36,522 nucleotides of DNA from Prochlorococcus sp. AG-436-O11 (GTDB lineage Bacteria > Cyanobacteriota > Cyanobacteriia > PCC-6307 > Cyanobiaceae). Below the pieces are notes generated by a model. The model did not search any database. It had not been told where the DNA came from and saw only the letters and a list, made by a program, of their open reading frames with translations. Of the stretch, positions 35,603 to 36,522 are shown one piece after another (within the stretch, counting starts at the first letter, position 1; each line of letters starts with the position of its first letter). The stretch is taken from NCBI GenBank assembly GCA_003212535.1, contig QCPO01000013.1:1-36522 (forward strand), given 5' to 3'. The position numbers and the translations under genes were made by a program.

Positions 35603-35902
35603 TTGCACGAACTATCATTTGGAACCTGGCTAATCCATATTTCTTCCGTAACTGAATGGATTTATGCAATATTCATAATTAGTAAAATAAGTAAATTTGA
35701 AAAATATAAACCTTTATTTTGGTTAAGTCTTGGCATGATACCTAATTTAATAAGTGCTATGTGCGCAATTACTTGGCATATTTACGACAATCAAGAGATT
35801 TTATATGGTTTGGTAACATTCCAAGGATTATCAACTTTAATCGGAAACTCAACATTAGCTATCTCAACCATTGCTATTTATAAAACAACCACGAAAGAAT
35901 GA
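35603..35902 (+). CDS. DUF2499 family membrane protein
   Basis: A 99-residue protein of the cyanobacterial and plastid DUF2499 family: FGTWLIHISSVTEWIYAI, then LFWLSLGMIPNLISAMCAIT and LYGLVTFQGLSTLIGNSTLA. Three hydrophobic helices are likely. The start is TTG at 35603, soon after the peroxiredoxin stop; no ATG lies in the early frame. It overlaps DUF3593 by four bases (ATGA). Function is not established. The frequent pairing with DUF3593 suggests a shared complex or pathway in the photosynthetic membrane (inference). Confidence 0.83.
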   Translation: MHELSFGTWLIHISSVTEWIYAIFIISKISKFEKYKPLFWLSLGMIPNLISAMCAITWHIYDNQEILYGLVTFQGLSTLIGNSTLAISTIAIYKTTTKE

Positions 35903-36234
35903 ATGATTTTTTCTTAAATTTTATTGAATATTTAGCCACTTTTGATAACACAGCATTATTTGCTGTATCAATTATCCCATATTCAATATTTTTATTTTAT
36001 TTATATAAGATTAAATTTTTAAATAAAATTATAAAAACTGGATATTCTCTAACAGTATTTTTTGTTTTTATAACTATTTTATTGTCTTTATACTCATTAA
36101 ATAATTTCGATAAAACCCTTGTTGAAGTTGACTTTTTACATGGATTTGCTGAATTCTTCTTAACCTTAAGTGATTTTGTTATTTTAGTTGGATTTATTAC
36201 GATGTTAAAACAGATAGAAGTAAAAAACTCTTAA
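35899..36234 (+). CDS. DUF3593 family membrane protein
   Basis: A 111-residue protein with hydrophobic segments (TALFAVSIIPYSIFLFYLY; YSLTVFFVFITILLSLYSL; FAEFFLTLSDFVILVGFIT) typical of the cyanobacterial DUF3593 family, which is also present in plastid-bearing organisms. The His in DFLHGFAEFF is near the last helix. No function is established. Translationally coupled to DUF2499 through the ATGA overlap and followed after 65 bases by psaK. Confidence 0.82.
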   Translation: MNDFFLNFIEYLATFDNTALFAVSIIPYSIFLFYLYKIKFLNKIIKTGYSLTVFFVFITILLSLYSLNNFDKTLVEVDFLHGFAEFFLTLSDFVILVGFITMLKQIEVKNS

Positions 36235-36299
36235 GACCTTTTACAATTTTGTGTTTTTTGGCAAAAAGTATTAGAGAATATAAAAAATAACGATTTTTT

Positions 36300-36522
36300 A
36301 TGCTTACTACATTATTTGCCGCCGCTGATCCAGCAACATTTTCATGGTCTCCAAAATGCGCCATGATAATGATTACATGTAATGGTATTGCTTATGCAAT
36401 AGCAAGAGCAAATATTCAAAAACCTAATGAAGGTTTTGAAATACCTAATTCCAAATATTATGGTGGTTTAAGCCATGCATCTGTAGTTGGAGCAAATTGC
36501 CTTGGACATATTATGGGTATAG
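36300..36522 (+). CDS. psaK: Photosystem I subunit PsaK, 5' part
   Basis: The frame starting ATG at 36300 stays open to the window edge (74 codons). It shows the PsaK pattern: ATFSWSPKCAMIMITCNGIA, AIARANIQKPNEGFEIPNSK, YGGLSHASVVGANCLGHIMG. PsaK is a small two-helix peripheral subunit of photosystem I, involved in antenna contacts and state-dependent energy transfer in other cyanobacteria. The second helix and the stop lie outside the window. The N-terminal MLTTLFAAADPA could be a short presequence. It is the clearest sign of a photosynthetic organism here. Confidence 0.93.
   Translation, partial: MLTTLFAAADPATFSWSPKCAMIMITCNGIAYAIARANIQKPNEGFEIPNSKYYGGLSHASVVGANCLGHIMGI

Noticed and set aside
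1..36522. CRISPR array, insertion sequence, prophage or genomic island
   Set aside because: No regularly spaced repeats, transposase, integrase or phage-like genes; composition is even and gene content is core.

Overview
The window is a dense, AT-rich stretch (roughly 70% A+T by eye) of a small cyanobacterial genome. The protein set points to marine picocyanobacteria and most likely to a low-GC, high-light-type Prochlorococcus. The evidence is PsaK of photosystem I, HemJ, an FdC2-like ferredoxin, the cyanobacterial/plastid families DUF1995, DUF2499, DUF3110 and DUF3593, B12-dependent MetH beside CobN, and very short spacers with frequent start/stop overlaps. The organism assignment is an inference from gene content and composition; no rRNA is present to confirm it. 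No gap between genes exceeds about 220 bases. I see no mobile element, phage gene or CRISPR array.

Layout. 1-1760: the tail of an unidentified + strand gene, then on the minus strand a DUF2237 gene and an Ap4A phosphorylase, then a small acidic + strand protein. 1770-10077: ilvE-metH on the minus strand, divergent from cobN on the plus strand, so the enzyme that inserts cobalt into the corrin ring lies next to a major cobalamin-using enzyme. 10079-13829: a minus-strand run transcribed as flavin reductase-like gene, uvrC, hemJ, PHP phosphoesterase. 13889-14362: coaD (+). 14366-18249: a tight minus-strand run dapF, cysteine desulfurase, DUF1995, dacB, with one-base TAATG junctions. 18357-24375: leuS (+) converging on pgi (-), then purN (+) converging on argC (-). 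24464-26188: ribBA (+) with a C-terminal extension. 26198-29987: minus-strand dnaK, dnaJ-like, DUF3110, cyclophilin; the dnaJ-like gene is frameshifted at a run of nine G. 30207-30293: tRNA-Ser(GGA). 30344-36522: plus-strand FdC2-like ferredoxin, inositol monophosphatase family, hisZ, htpG, rpmB, peroxiredoxin, DUF2499, DUF3593 and the start of psaK.

Functionally this is mostly core metabolism and housekeeping: amino acids (Met, Ile/Val/Leu, Lys/diaminopimelate, Arg, His), cofactors (corrin, heme, CoA, riboflavin, Fe-S sulfur donor), purines, sugar phosphate, cell wall, DNA repair and protein folding (DnaK, DnaJ, cyclophilin, HtpG). I do not see a clearly new multi-gene defence or mobile system. 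The most notable anomaly is the poly-G frameshift in the dnaJ-like gene. The DUF2499/DUF3593/psaK neighbourhood and the RibBA C-terminal domain are the best places to look for undescribed function.
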